DNA from: Hydrogenimonas sp. SS33
GTDB taxonomy: Bacteria > Campylobacterota > Campylobacteria > Campylobacterales > Hydrogenimonadaceae
Reading direction: 5' to 3'
Length of the DNA: 64,000 nucleotides
Assembly (NCBI RefSeq): GCF_040436365.1
Contig: NZ_AP026369.1
Span: 1,303,501-1,367,500, forward strand
Below the pieces are notes generated by a model that was given only the letters and a program-made list of their open reading frames with translations, did not search any database and was not told where the DNA came from. The position numbers were made by a program, and so were the translations under genes. Below, piece by piece: positions 14,264-23,291 of the stretch (position 1 is the stretch's first letter; each line of letters starts with the position of its first letter).

Positions 14264-16486
14264 CTATAAAAGTACAAGTGAAGGAATCTCTTCCGGAGGA
14301 AGGGGGCGGCTGAAGAGGTAGCCCTGGATTTCGTCGCATCCCATGGAGCGAAGCAGCGCTTTCTGCTCTTCGCTCTCCACCCCTTCGGCGATGACCCGCA
14401 ATCCGATGGCGTGGGCCAGTGCGATGGAGGCGTTGACGATGGCGCGGTCCGATTTGTTGGTGAGGAAATCGGTAATGAAAGATTTGTCGATCTTGAGTTT
14501 GTCGACCATGAAGTGTTTGAGGTTGGCCAGAGAGGAGTACCCGGTGCCGAAATCGTCTATCGAAAATCTGAAGCCCATCGATTGAAGCCTTTTAATCGTA
14601 CGCAAACCGATTTCCCGGGAGTGCATGAAAGTGGTTTCCGTTATCTCCATCTCGATTCGTTCGGGTGGTATGTCGTATGCCCGGACCCGCTCCTTCACGA
14701 AATCGCACCAGGTATCGTCCATAAGTTGCCGGCGGGAGAGGTTGATGGCCACCGTCAGATCCCTAGTGCCCCCACTCCCCCACTCGGCAATCTGGCGGCA
14801 ACACGCGTCAAAGACCCACCGTCCGATTTTGAGGATCAGGTCGCTCTCTTCCGCGACAGGGATGAATTCGGCAGGCGACAGAAGCCCCATAACCGCTTCA
14901 TCCACCCGCAAAAGTGCTTCCACTCCCGTTATGCGACCGGTTTCAAGTTCCTGTTGGGGCTGAAAGAGAAGATAGAAACTTTCACGGGAGAGAGCCTTTT
15001 TCAGCGCACTTTCAATCATATAGTGGCGTTTCACATGGCTGTCGAGATTGCGGGAATAATACTCGAAACGGTTTTTCCCCTCCTCTTTCGCCCGGTACAT
15101 CGCCATATCCGCAAACTGGACCAACTCTTCCTGCTCCCGGCTGTCTGCAGGAAAGAGGGCGATGCCGATACTCGCCCCCAATTCGTAAACGTTGCCCTCC
15201 ACACTGTATGGGCGGTTGATCTCGTCGATAATCTTCTTCGCCACATGCATCGGCACGTCACTGTTTTCGATATTTTCAAGAATCAGCAGAAACTCGTCGC
15301 CTCCCAGGCGTCCGAGAATGTCACTCTCCCGCACTACGGACCGTATGCGCCTGGCACACTCCTCCAAAACCAAATCGCCGGCCTTATGTCCTGATGTATC
15401 GTTGACTTCCTTGAAATTGTCCAGGTCGATAAAGAGCAGCGCACCGCTGTTTTCGCTCCGTTTCGTCCTTGCCAGCACTTCCTGCAGATGTTCAAAGAGA
15501 AGTGCACGGTTCGGAAGTCCCGTCAGTGCGTCATGGGTAGCGGTGTATCGGAGCTTTTCCCTCGATTTCTGCAGTTCGGAGATATCTGTCAGCATGGCGA
15601 CCCGATAGGCGGCCTCCTCTTTTTCATCAAAAACCGTATCTATCGTTATCCATGCCAAAAGATCGGGCATACCCCGACGATGAATCGTCACTTCGCCGCG
15701 AAAATAGTCATTCTCATCGAGGTTTTTGCGTATCTCTTTCAGAGTCGCTTCATCGAAGTAGTTTCGAAAATCCTCTACACGGGGGCCCGGCCTGCAATGT
15801 CGGTCTTCTCCGATCATCCGGCAGAAAGCATCATTGGCCTCCACATAGGTCCCGTCTTTGGAAATAATCAGAATCCCTTCCGTGGCATCTTCGAAGATTT
15901 TCCTGATCACCCCGAGATAGTCCATCGACCGCTTTTGTGCCGTGATGTCACGGACAATGGCCATGGATGTCCGTTTTCCGTTCTCCATCATGAAAGTCGG
16001 AGCGATCCTCGCTTCGAAAATATGCGGTTCCCCGCCGATTTTCATCGTATATTCAATGATTTCGGTTTTATGGGTTTCTATGGCTTTCCTGGTAGCTTCG
16101 AAAAACAGGTCGGCATATTTTTTCGGGAAAACCTCCTCGATCGTCCGTCCGACAATCCGTTCCCTGGGAAGATAGAGGGCATCCTCATGCCCCTGGGAAA
16201 GAACATCGAGATAGCGCCCCTCTTCGTCTACATAGAAAATAAGATCGGGAATGGCTTCGATCAGTGCAGACAACCGCCGTCGATAACTCTCTCTGCTCTT
16301 GTCAAGCAGATCTTCCATCTCCCGGGAAGAGATCTCCAGAGAACGCTCAAGAAGATAGCGGTCTTCATCGTTGCTGGCAAATGTTTCGTCCACCCTCTCA
16401 AGAAAAGCGAGCCATTTCTCTTTCGGGGGAGCCGTGACTGTATCGAGCCCGCTTTTTTTCAGCAGACGACGAAGAAGCCTGTGCAT
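14264..16486 (-). CDS. PAS-PAS-GGDEF-EAL cyclic-di-GMP signalling protein
   Basis: A 740-residue cytoplasmic protein with no membrane helix. Order: a helical N-terminus, PAS at about 69-180 (IEAIPDLIFYVDEEGRYLDV), a second PAS at about 190-305, GGDEF at residues 395-399 (GRLGGDEF) with an RESD inhibitory site five residues before it, and EAL at 523-525 (VEALLR). The EAL catalytic set looks complete: N in INLSRRQL, ETTF, DDFGTGYSSL, KIDKSF, EGVES and QGYLFSRPL. Both synthesis and breakdown of c-di-GMP are possible. An AGGAAAG site precedes the ATG, 5 bases after the FIST gene with which it must share a transcript. Confidence 0.93.
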   Translation of the reverse strand: MHRLLRRLLKKSGLDTVTAPPKEKWLAFLERVDETFASNDEDRYLLERSLEISSREMEDLLDKSRESYRRRLSALIEAIPDLIFYVDEEGRYLDVLSQGHEDALYLPRERIVGRTIEEVFPKKYADLFFEATRKAIETHKTEIIEYTMKIGGEPHIFEARIAPTFMMENGKRTSMAIVRDITAQKRSMDYLGVIRKIFEDATEGILIISKDGTYVEANDAFCRMIGEDRHCRPGPRVEDFRNYFDEATLKEIRKNLDENDYFRGEVTIHRRGMPDLLAWITIDTVFDEKEEAAYRVAMLTDISELQKSREKLRYTATHDALTGLPNRALLFEHLQEVLARTKRSENSGALLFIDLDNFKEVNDTSGHKAGDLVLEECARRIRSVVRESDILGRLGGDEFLLILENIENSDVPMHVAKKIIDEINRPYSVEGNVYELGASIGIALFPADSREQEELVQFADMAMYRAKEEGKNRFEYYSRNLDSHVKRHYMIESALKKALSRESFYLLFQPQQELETGRITGVEALLRVDEAVMGLLSPAEFIPVAEESDLILKIGRWVFDACCRQIAEWGSGGTRDLTVAINLSRRQLMDDTWCDFVKERVRAYDIPPERIEMEITETTFMHSREIGLRTIKRLQSMGFRFSIDDFGTGYSSLANLKHFMVDKLKIDKSFITDFLTNKSDRAIVNASIALAHAIGLRVIAEGVESEEQKALLRSMGCDEIQGYLFSRPLPPEEIPSLVLL

Positions 16487-16491
16487 CTTTC

Positions 16492-17634
16492 CTATGCCTC
16501 CCAATACAGCGTCAGGGTCATGGTCTGGTTGTGCAGGTCGCACCGGCCCGAGTGCATCGGGGAGATTTCGCCGTAGGAGTAGAAACCGATCTGCCGCGTC
16601 CCTTTGGGCAGGATATCCAGCGTCGCCTCCAACTCCTCTTCGGTCCGTTGCTTCAGAAGAAGTTTCCGTCCCACGCAACTGATGGCGATGCTCAGGGCAT
16701 CCCCATCGACTTCGGCCCCCTCGGCCACACTCTCCGCCGCTTCGCAGGCACCGTCGATGAGACGGTCGAAGTTGGCTTTCATGAAGGTGGCGTATCCACC
16801 CTGGGGCATATCCCCGGCGAAGGTGATAGACTGCTCTTTCTCGTCCACGGCGAGGACGGTACGGACCTTGAGCTCCGAATCCTCTTTCGACTCCCGTATC
16901 GCCAGGGGAAAGAGGAGGGCACTGGCGGGAAGTTCCTCCGCATATTTTCCCAGGTATCGCTTGTAAACCTCCAGGGCCGGTTCGTCGTTGAGGGTATAGA
17001 GGACATTCTGTTTCGAAGAGGTGATCTCCCGTTCCACACCGAAACGGTCCCATCCTCCCCGAAATGCCGAGGCAACATGAAATGCGCTCCCATAAAAACC
17101 GATCATACTCACCATCCCCGACCGGGGCTGACACGCGTCATTGACGACATAGGTACGTTCGAATCGGTCATCATCCCCAGCCAACCCTCCGGTCACGACG
17201 ACCGATTCGGGAAGAATCTCATTGATGCCGCGGGTCAGTTCGGTTCCGTTGATCGTCAATCCTTCGCTGAGAACCAGCACCGCTTTCAAATCGGGTTCCG
17301 AAAGCGATTCCGCCAGACGTTTCCCTATGGCATAGGAGTCGTCTGCATGATGGATCGGCTCGACGACCTTTTTCAGACGGCTCTTCTCGAAACGGACTAC
17401 TGCCGCGACAAGCCCGTCTTCCGATAACTCGTCGTTGTAAATCCCGCCGGCATCCGAACATCCGGCATGCACGGCATGGGGATAGGCGCGGCATATCTCA
17501 TCCATCGCTTCGTCGATACGTTTTTCCCTGCCCATCGCCCCGAACATAAGCAACAGTGTACTTTCCGAATCGAGAGTTGTATCGAACCCACTCTCCCAAC
17601 GGGTCGAATCGAAGCGGTAAAGTGCCACTTTCAT
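16492..17634 (-). CDS. FIST sensory domain protein
   Basis: A 380-residue protein with FIST N and FIST C domains, a ligand-sensing module thought to bind small molecules such as amino acids. It is recognised by the overall pattern, with HAGCSDAGGIYND near residue 55, VVVTGGLAGDDDRF near 146 and the C-terminal QIGFYSYGEISP, a FIST_C signature. It has no output domain, signal peptide or membrane helix. It sits directly upstream of a c-di-GMP enzyme, which makes it the likely sensor of that pair. The start was chosen as the first ATG after the MITE. Confidence 0.88.
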   Translation of the reverse strand: MKVALYRFDSTRWESGFDTTLDSESTLLLMFGAMGREKRIDEAMDEICRAYPHAVHAGCSDAGGIYNDELSEDGLVAAVVRFEKSRLKKVVEPIHHADDSYAIGKRLAESLSEPDLKAVLVLSEGLTINGTELTRGINEILPESVVVTGGLAGDDDRFERTYVVNDACQPRSGMVSMIGFYGSAFHVASAFRGGWDRFGVEREITSSKQNVLYTLNDEPALEVYKRYLGKYAEELPASALLFPLAIRESKEDSELKVRTVLAVDEKEQSITFAGDMPQGGYATFMKANFDRLIDGACEAAESVAEGAEVDGDALSIAISCVGRKLLLKQRTEEELEATLDILPKGTRQIGFYSYGEISPMHSGRCDLHNQTMTLTLYWEA

Positions 17635-17660
17635 ATATAGGCCTTTGATGATTTGTTATT

Positions 17661-17834
17661 AGGGCACCTCTAAAAACCCATGCCCAGCCATAGAAGGCAA
17701 AGAGAGCGTCGGATTTCGTAGTAAGGCGGGCGTTGGGCTACCCGAAGGTAACTCGAGGAGAGCTTCTGCAAAAGACGGTGCTCACTTTGCCTTCCCTTCG
17801 GGCTATGGCGGGGATGGGTTTTTAGAGGTGCCCT
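17661..17834. mobile_element. MITE family 2, 174 bp, 34-bp terminal inverted repeats
   Basis: AGGGCACCTCTAAAAACCCA at the left is mirrored by the complement at the right, and the pairing runs for about 34 bp with two or three mismatches. The element lies upstream of the FIST gene. It has no coding capacity. GGGCACCTCTAAAA-type ends are common on small transposable elements of IS5-like type; the assignment is from memory. Together with flanks this occupies the 284 bases between the FIST gene and the cyclophilin gene. Confidence 0.82.
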
Positions 17835-17918
17835 TTAGATATCATCGTCTATTTATATTTTTTCTTAATTGATGTCACACAAAGCATAGAGAGGGGGATT
17901 TTCAATGTCGGGGGACAC

Positions 17919-18470
17919 TCATTCTGCACCCATGACCGTCGCCTTGACGATATGCACCGGCCTGAGCGGCCTGTTCCGGCGGTCGGTCGGGACCTTGGAG
18001 ATATTGTAGACCGTCTGCATCCCCTTTTTGACGGTGCCGAAGATCGTATAGCCGCCGTTGAGCCAGGGGGCGGGCGCGACGGTGATGAAGAACTGGCTTC
18101 GGTTGGTGTCGGGCCCCGCGTTGGCCATGGCGAGGACCCCGGGCCGGTCGAAGACCACGTTGGGGGCGTATTCGTTCTTGAAGGGTTTGTGCCAGATGGA
18201 GTCGCCTCCCCGTCCCGTACCCGTCGGGTCGCCGCTTTGTATCATGAAGCCCCGGATGACCCGGTGAAACATAACACCGTCGTAGTACCCCTCCTTCACA
18301 TGCTGCAGGAAATTTTCTGCGGCCATCGGCGCCCAGTCGGGCCGGACTTCGAGGACGATGTCGCCCATCGTCGTCTGGAACCTTACCAGAGGATGTTTTC
18401 TGACCGCTTTGTCGGCGGATAGCGGAGAGAGAAAGAAAACGAGTGTCAGAAGAGAAATCAGAAGTCGCAT
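17919..18470 (-). CDS. Exported cyclophilin-type peptidyl-prolyl isomerase
   Basis: Catalyses proline isomerisation in protein folding. It has 183 residues with an N-terminal signal peptide (MRLLISLLTLVFFLSPLSA), so the product acts in the periplasm. The cyclophilin core is complete: GVMFHRVIRGFMIQSGDPTGTG (catalytic R in FHRV), MANAGPDTNRSQFFI, and WLNGGYTIFGTV. Remnants of the MITE-3 end sequence flank it on both sides (17866-17885 and 18487-18503). Confidence 0.93.
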   Translation of the reverse strand: MRLLISLLTLVFFLSPLSADKAVRKHPLVRFQTTMGDIVLEVRPDWAPMAAENFLQHVKEGYYDGVMFHRVIRGFMIQSGDPTGTGRGGDSIWHKPFKNEYAPNVVFDRPGVLAMANAGPDTNRSQFFITVAPAPWLNGGYTIFGTVKKGMQTVYNISKVPTDRRNRPLRPVHIVKATVMGAE

Positions 18471-18567
18471 GGTCTGCCTTTTTTACAAACTGATGTTACA
18501 AAGTTATAGATGCCTTTCGGGCTATTGTAACAAAAAAGAAAAATTGTTGAAAAAAGTGGCGGGAAGA

Positions 18568-18585
18568 GAAAAGGGGTCGGTCCCC
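18568..18585 (-). terminator. Possible terminator after rplS
   Basis: Read on the minus strand, GGGG-ACCGA-CCCC is followed by TTTTCTCTT. The stem is short (4-5 bp) but pure GC, and lies 23 bases past the rplS stop codon, the right place for the end of the ribosomal operon. Confidence 0.4.
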
Positions 18586-18607
18586 AAAGGGAAGGGGGCC
18601 GGAGGGG

Positions 18608-18967
18608 TTACTTGCGGCGAAGCTCTTTGATACGCGCCGCTTTACCGCGGAGGTTGCGCAAATAGTAGAGTTTCGCACGGCGGACGCGGCCGCGGCGGAC
18701 CACTTCGATGCTGTCAATGCTGTCGCTGTAGAGCGGGAAGATACGCTCGACACCGACGTTGTTGGCACCGATCTTGCGGACGATGAAGGTTTTGCCGGTC
18801 CCTTCGCCGCGAATGGAAATGCAGACCCCTTCGAAGTTCTGGATACGGGTCTTGTCACCCTCTTTGATGTTGACCGCGACGCGGACGGTGTCGCCTGCGC
18901 GGAACTCGGGGATCTTCTTTTCGGCTACCTGAGCCTGCTCGAATGCTTCAATATATCGATTTTTCAT
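18608..18967 (-). CDS. rplS: 50S ribosomal protein L19
   Basis: A structural protein of the large subunit at the subunit interface. It has 119 residues, the typical length. Conserved are [37 protein letters not shown] and the basic tail [18 protein letters not shown]. The ATG at 18967 is preferred over the GTG one codon upstream. Its start overlaps the end of trmD by 20 bases. Last gene of the rpsP operon. Confidence 0.96.
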   Translation of the reverse strand: MKNRYIEAFEQAQVAEKKIPEFRAGDTVRVAVNIKEGDKTRIQNFEGVCISIRGEGTGKTFIVRKIGANNVGVERIFPLYSDSIDSIEVVRRGRVRRAKLYYLRNLRGKAARIKELRRK

Positions 18968-19664
18968 CACTGTCCCTTTGGGTAAATTTCAAATATCGTT
19001 CGGGGCGAAAATATTTCGTTTTGGCGATTGCCAGCCTTTTTTTAAGGGCGTTAATTTTACTATGGTTTCCCTTTAATAATTCTGAAGGGATGCTTAAATT
19101 ATGGAAACTTTTAGGTCTGGTGAACGACGGTGCCTCCAGAAGGGCCGTTTCGTAACTCTCCGCCTCCAGAGATTCGGCATTTCCGAGAACCCCCGGCACC
19201 AGCCGGCTGATGGCGTCGGCCATCACCAGGGAGGGAAGCTCCCCGCCCGTGAGGATGTAGTCGCCGATGCTGAAAACCTCGTCGGCCCAGAGTTCGACGA
19301 TACGTTCGTCGATTCCTTCGTAGCGGCCGCTGACGAAGGCGATGTGCCGCCGCTGCGACGCGAGCCGTTTGGCGTCGCTTTGGCGGAAGGGTTTGCCCAC
19401 CGGCGTCGTGAAGACGATGTGCACTTCGGGCGAGCGCGACTTGAGCGCCGCCAGCGCATCGTGCAGCGGCTGGGGCATCATCACCATGCCGGCCCCGCCG
19501 CCGGCAACCGTGTCGTCCACTTTCCGGTGCCTGTCCTTGGTGAAATCCCGGGGATTGAGCCACTCCACCGCCAGCTCCCCCCGCCCGATCGCCCTCTTCA
19601 GGATGGAGTCTTCGAAATACCCCTCCATCAGGGAGCGGAAAAGGGTCACGAAGGTAAAGCGCAT
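18948..19664 (-). CDS. trmD: tRNA (guanine(37)-N1)-methyltransferase
   Basis: Methylates G37 beside the anticodon to prevent frameshifting. It is a SPOUT-class enzyme of 238 residues. The trefoil-knot motifs are [10 protein letters not shown] near residue 112 and [12 protein letters not shown] near 132; [19 protein letters not shown] follows. It starts on the base where rimM ends and overlaps rplS at its end, so translation along this operon is tightly coupled. Confidence 0.96.
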   Translation of the reverse strand: MRFTFVTLFRSLMEGYFEDSILKRAIGRGELAVEWLNPRDFTKDRHRKVDDTVAGGGAGMVMMPQPLHDALAALKSRSPEVHIVFTTPVGKPFRQSDAKRLASQRRHIAFVSGRYEGIDERIVELWADEVFSIGDYILTGGELPSLVMADAISRLVPGVLGNAESLEAESYETALLEAPSFTRPKSFHNLSIPSELLKGNHSKINALKKRLAIAKTKYFRPERYLKFTQRDSDEKSIY

Positions 19665-20215
19665 CAGCTGGCGTCCAGAATGTCCCGGGCGTGACGGGTG
19701 ATGACCCGCCCTTCTTCCAGATCCACCCTGTCGACGTACCGGTCGATGTAGGGGACCAGGAAACTCGCCGGCGCACCCTCCCGCACCAGCGCCTCGTCGG
19801 TGTCGACTACCAGGTAGTCGGTTCCCGCGAGGCGTTCGATGTCACGGACGCTTCCCAGCCTTGTGTCGGGCGCGTCCACCACATCCATGCCGATGATCTG
19901 GTACCAGAAATACTCCCCCTCTTTCAGGCGGCAGGCCGCTTCGCCCGCCTCCTTTGTCGTATAGAGGTAGGCGTTGGTGAGCCGTTTGGCGTCGTCGACA
20001 TTGTCGACCCCTTCGAAGCGGATCGTCCCCCGTTCGGGATTGTAGGAGGCGACGGTCAGGTCGCCCCGATCGCTCGAAAAGCGGGCCCCCTTGCGAAACT
20101 GTTCGGGAAAATCGCTCAGGAGATTGAGGCGAAGGTCCCCCCGCAGCCCGACACTCTTGCCGATGCGGGCCACCGGGATCTTCTGACCCTCTCTCTCCGC
20201 TTTTTCCTCTCTCAT
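19664..20215 (-). CDS. rimM: Ribosome maturation factor RimM
   Basis: Helps mature the head of the 30S subunit and binds S19. It has 183 residues: an N-terminal RimM barrel (IPVARIGKSVGLRGDLRL) and a C-terminal PRC-barrel (EGEYFWYQIIGMDV through VPYIDRYVDRVD). Conserved position between the KH protein and trmD. Confidence 0.95.
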   Translation of the reverse strand: MREEKAEREGQKIPVARIGKSVGLRGDLRLNLLSDFPEQFRKGARFSSDRGDLTVASYNPERGTIRFEGVDNVDDAKRLTNAYLYTTKEAGEAACRLKEGEYFWYQIIGMDVVDAPDTRLGSVRDIERLAGTDYLVVDTDEALVREGAPASFLVPYIDRYVDRVDLEEGRVITRHARDILDAS

Positions 20216-20225
20216 CTGCCTGCGG

Positions 20226-20477
20226 TTACGACGCCTCGTCCACGGTGCGGACGTTGACCCGGTAGCTGATGCCGTCTTTGGCCTTGCAGCCGCCGATCAG
20301 AGTTTTGAGGGCATTGATCGTGCGCCCTTCGCGGCCGATCAGCTTGCCGGCATCCTCTTTGTGCGCGATGATGACGATTTCGTCGAAATTCTCGCCGAGG
20401 CGGTTTCGTTCCACCACGATCGACTCGGGGTGGGAGACGATCAGCTTCGCGAATTCGCGCACAAAGTCTTCGACCAT
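20226..20477 (-). CDS. khpA: KH-domain RNA-binding protein KhpA
   Basis: A small single-KH protein of 83 residues that binds RNA, in other bacteria often with KhpB. The GXXG loop is visible in KLIGREGRTINALKTL. It lies 2 bases after rpsP and before rimM, the usual place of this gene across bacteria. Confidence 0.92.
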   Translation of the reverse strand: MVEDFVREFAKLIVSHPESIVVERNRLGENFDEIVIIAHKEDAGKLIGREGRTINALKTLIGGCKAKDGISYRVNVRTVDEAS

Positions 20478-20479
20478 CG

Positions 20480-20707
20480 TTACTCGCTCGCCAGTTTCTT
20501 GACGCGCTCGCTGGGCTGGGCGCCGACGCTCAGCCAGTAGTTGTAGCGCTCTTCGTCCAGTTTGACGGTAGCGGGTTCGGTCATCGGGTCATAGTAACCG
20601 ATGCTCTCGATCCAGCCGCTGTCGCGGCGTTTGCGGCTGTCTGTGACGACAATGCGGTAGAAAGGTCTCTTTTTGCGTCCCATGCGGGTCAGTCGGATTA
20701 CGGTCAT
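20480..20707 (-). CDS. rpsP: 30S ribosomal protein S16
   Basis: 75 residues. It has the conserved start [20 protein letters not shown] and the family motif [10 protein letters not shown]. First of the rpsP-khpA-rimM-trmD-rplS series and preceded by AGGAGCAACC. The only space before it is the 93-bp gap to ffh, which holds a long hairpin but no clear promoter, so ffh and rpsP may share a transcript. Confidence 0.96.
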   Translation of the reverse strand: MTVIRLTRMGRKKRPFYRIVVTDSRKRRDSGWIESIGYYDPMTEPATVKLDEERYNYWLSVGAQPSERVKKLASE

Positions 20708-20746
20708 TGGTTGCTCCTGTTTTTTCTTTGTTGTTTCATGCGTTGA

Positions 20747-20789
20747 GGCATTGGCCTAAACGATTGACGGGATCGTTTAGGTCAATGCC
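20747..20789. repeat. Long intercistronic hairpin between ffh and rpsP
   Basis: An 18-bp stem (GGCATTGGCCTAAACGAT paired with its near-perfect complement, one mismatch) and a 7-base loop. On the minus strand it is followed by mixed sequence, not a T-run, so it is not an ordinary terminator. It could be a processing or stability element, or attenuate rpsP relative to ffh. A smaller GCCC-TTCG-GGGC stem lies between it and the ffh stop codon. Confidence 0.65.
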
Positions 20790-20800
20790 CCGAAGGGCTT

Positions 20801-22144
20801 TTACCGGGGGAAGCCGGGTCCCTGCATCTGGTTCATCATGTTCTGCAGGTCCTGCATCCCCTTCTTGCCAGAAAACTTTTTCGCCATCTTGGCGGCGTTC
20901 TTGAACTGCTTGAGAACTTTGTTCACTTCCATCTGGCTCAGCCCCGCCCCCTTGGCGAGACGGCGCTTGCGGCTGTTGTTGAGCAGGTCGGGGTTCTCCC
21001 GCTCCTTGGGCGTCATGGAGGAGATGAGGGCCTTGATCTTCCTGATCTCCCCGGAATTCTCCAGGTCCATATCCTTGAGCGCCCCGGCCATCTTGCCCAT
21101 GCCGGGGATCATGCCGACCAGCGACTTGAGCGACCCCAGCTTCTTCATCTGCTCCAGCTGCTCCAGGAAGTCGTTGAAGTTGAACTGCCCTTTCTTGATC
21201 TTGCGGGCAACCTTCTTCGCCTCTTTTTCGTCGATGACGGCGGTCGCCTTCTCCGCCAGGGATTCGATGTCGCCGGCCCCCATGAGGCGTCCGACGATCC
21301 GGTCGGGTATGAAGACCTCCAGATCGGGCATCTTCTCTCCCGAACCGATGAAGCGCAGCGGCACGCCCACCTGTTTGGCGATACCCAGCGCCACGCCCCC
21401 TTTGCTGTCGCCGTCGTACTTGCTGAGAATGACGCCGGTGAGCCCCAGCTCCTTGTTGAAGGTGGCAGCGCTGCGTACCGCGTCCTGTCCGGTGAGGGAG
21501 TCGGCGACGTAGAAGATCTCGTCGGGGTGGAGTACCTCTTTCACCCGCTTGATCTCCTCCATCAGCTCCTGGTCGATGGCGAGGCGGCCGGCGGTGTCGA
21601 CGATGAGGACGTCGTAATTGCCCTCTTTCGCCTTCTCAAGCGCCCGTTTGGCCACTTCCACCGGATCTTTGATCGACTCGTCGGCGAAGACATCCACTTC
21701 GATCTGGTTGGCGATCTGGCGCAGCTGCTCCACTGCCGCCAGGCGCTGAAGGTCGGCAGCCGCCAGCAGCACCTTCTTCTTGCGAAGCTTCAGGTAGTAG
21801 GCGAGCTTGCCCGCCGTCGTCGTTTTACCGGATCCCTGGAGGCCCGCCATCATCACCACCGTCGGCGGCGTGGGGCTGTAGACGAACCCCTGGTTTCCCG
21901 GCGCCGTCAAAATCGCCGTCAGCTCCGTTTTCAGGGCATCGAGAAAATTCTGTTTACCGATGCCTTTGCGTTTCGTCTCCCGCTCCACGACACTGACGAG
22001 CTCCTTGACCACCTTATGGTGGACGTCGGCTTTGAGCAACGACTTTTTCAGTTCGTCCAGGGCGCGCTTGAGCGCCTTTTCGTCATCCCTGAAGCGGATT
22101 TTGTTGATGGCGTTCTGAAAACTGTTGCTTAACGATTCGAACAC
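20801..22144 (-). CDS. ffh: Signal recognition particle protein Ffh
   Basis: SRP54 GTPase that delivers nascent membrane proteins to FtsY/SecYEG. It has 447 residues: N domain, G domain with GLQGSGKTTTAGKLA near residue 105, DTAGRLAIDQ near 188 and SKYDGDSKGG, then the methionine-rich M domain (MIPGMGKMAGAL, LQNMMNQMQGPG). The length is normal. A weak TATAAG -10 may lie at 22276-22281. Confidence 0.96.
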   Translation of the reverse strand: MFESLSNSFQNAINKIRFRDDEKALKRALDELKKSLLKADVHHKVVKELVSVVERETKRKGIGKQNFLDALKTELTAILTAPGNQGFVYSPTPPTVVMMAGLQGSGKTTTAGKLAYYLKLRKKKVLLAAADLQRLAAVEQLRQIANQIEVDVFADESIKDPVEVAKRALEKAKEGNYDVLIVDTAGRLAIDQELMEEIKRVKEVLHPDEIFYVADSLTGQDAVRSAATFNKELGLTGVILSKYDGDSKGGVALGIAKQVGVPLRFIGSGEKMPDLEVFIPDRIVGRLMGAGDIESLAEKATAVIDEKEAKKVARKIKKGQFNFNDFLEQLEQMKKLGSLKSLVGMIPGMGKMAGALKDMDLENSGEIRKIKALISSMTPKERENPDLLNNSRKRRLAKGAGLSQMEVNKVLKQFKNAAKMAKKFSGKKGMQDLQNMMNQMQGPGFPR

Positions 22145-22459
22145 GGCGCGTCTACCTTTTCATCTCAAAAATATAGGTGCGATGCAAAGGGGGAGCGAAA
22201 CCCACGCTCCGATAGGGGAGGCTCTCCCTCACATCTAAAACTTAGACAGGGTCTATTCAAAGTGCGGCATTTTACCTTATAGCGACTTTAATTTTAATTA
22301 AATCTAAGTTTACATATGGGTCGTTTGTCGTTTGAACGGGGTTTCACCCCTCTTTGACATTGGACCGACACCCAACCACTCACATCTCCCAATGCCCCAT
22401 GCCTGTAGGAATCGTAGAAATCAACTCGTGACATCATGCTACCGACTCCATACTACCCA
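22145..22459. other. Gene-free region upstream of ffh with decayed heptads
   Basis: This 315-bp stretch holds the ffh leader and a possible TATAAG -10 on the minus strand (22276-22281), an AT-rich block (22285-22315), and decayed heptads such as GTCGTTT-GTCGTTT near 22322 and CCCAATGCCCCATG near 22390. A short hairpin AACGGGGTTTCACCCC lies at about 22336. I see no gene or RNA in it. Confidence 0.6.
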
Positions 22460-23206
22460 CTATCCACTCACAAACACATCGAACCCTTTGGGTTCGGGCG
22501 CCTTGAAGTCGTACCCCAGCAACTTCACCTCCAACGCGTGCAGCAGCATCCGGTTGGTCTGGGCCGAGGTGACGCCGTACTGCCGGTCCCCGATGATGGG
22601 GTGGCCGATGCTCTTGAGGTGGACACGGATCTGGTGGGTGCGCCCCGTCTCGATGATGACCCGCAGCTTGGTCTTGTGGCCGGAGATCATGATGGGTTCG
22701 ATATGGGTCACCGCCTCTTTGCCCCTGCGGTCGATTTTGCTGTAGGCGTGGCCGTTTTGTTTGATGGTCTTGATCGGCTTTTCGATCGTCATCGGCTCGC
22801 TGATGATGCCGTCGACCCAGCAGGTGTAGACCTTGTAGACGGCGCGGGCCTTGAAGGCTTCCAGCGCCTTTTTTTCGAAGGCTTTGTTCTTGGCCACCAG
22901 CAGCACGCCGCTGGTCTCCCGGTCGAGCCGGTGCAGCAGCCGGCCGCCCGGAATCTCCCGCGCCGCCTCGTCGCTGGTCAGAAACGCCGGCTTGTTGAGC
23001 GCCGCCACTTCGTCGTTTTCGAAGATCGTCTCGACACGGTGGAGCTTCAGGACCCGAAACTTCGTATCGACCGGCAGCTCTCCCCGGGCGATGGCCACCT
23101 TCTTGTTGCCCACATAGACCACCCCCCGGTCGATCAGCTCTTTCGCCTTGGAATTGGAGAGCCCCATCTGGACCGCCAGGAGTTTGTAGGCTTTCTCTTT
23201 CTCCAT
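22460..23206 (-). CDS. RluA-family pseudouridine synthase
   Basis: Modifies uridines in rRNA or tRNA. It has 248 residues: an N-terminal S4-like domain (SNSKAKELIDRGVVYVG) and the RluA catalytic domain with GGRLLHRLDRETSGVLLVAK, where the aspartate of HRLDRET is catalytic. ETGRTHQIRVHL and IGHPIIGDRQYG are also typical. ATG 23206 follows AAAGGAG by 7 bases; an upstream ATG at 23224 lacks a ribosome-binding site. The exact rRNA target cannot be read from sequence. Its place beside waaA is also seen in Helicobacter. Confidence 0.9.
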   Translation of the reverse strand: MEKEKAYKLLAVQMGLSNSKAKELIDRGVVYVGNKKVAIARGELPVDTKFRVLKLHRVETIFENDEVAALNKPAFLTSDEAAREIPGGRLLHRLDRETSGVLLVAKNKAFEKKALEAFKARAVYKVYTCWVDGIISEPMTIEKPIKTIKQNGHAYSKIDRRGKEAVTHIEPIMISGHKTKLRVIIETGRTHQIRVHLKSIGHPIIGDRQYGVTSAQTNRMLLHALEVKLLGYDFKAPEPKGFDVFVSG

Positions 23207-23291
23207 CGTTGACTCCTTTGTCACTTTTCGGTACGCATCTTACTGCTCTCAGCCTTCCGTGCAAACAGAGCGGTTACAGTTCCGACTTTTT

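Noticed and set aside
14264-17134. Long N-terminal extension of the GGDEF-EAL protein to 956 residues
   Set aside because: The extra 216 residues are the out-of-frame reading of the FIST gene. The ATG at 16486 with AGGAAAG five bases after the FIST stop is far better.
20747-20789. ffh-rpsP hairpin as a rho-independent terminator
   Set aside because: No T-run on either strand after the stem; kept only as an intercistronic structure.
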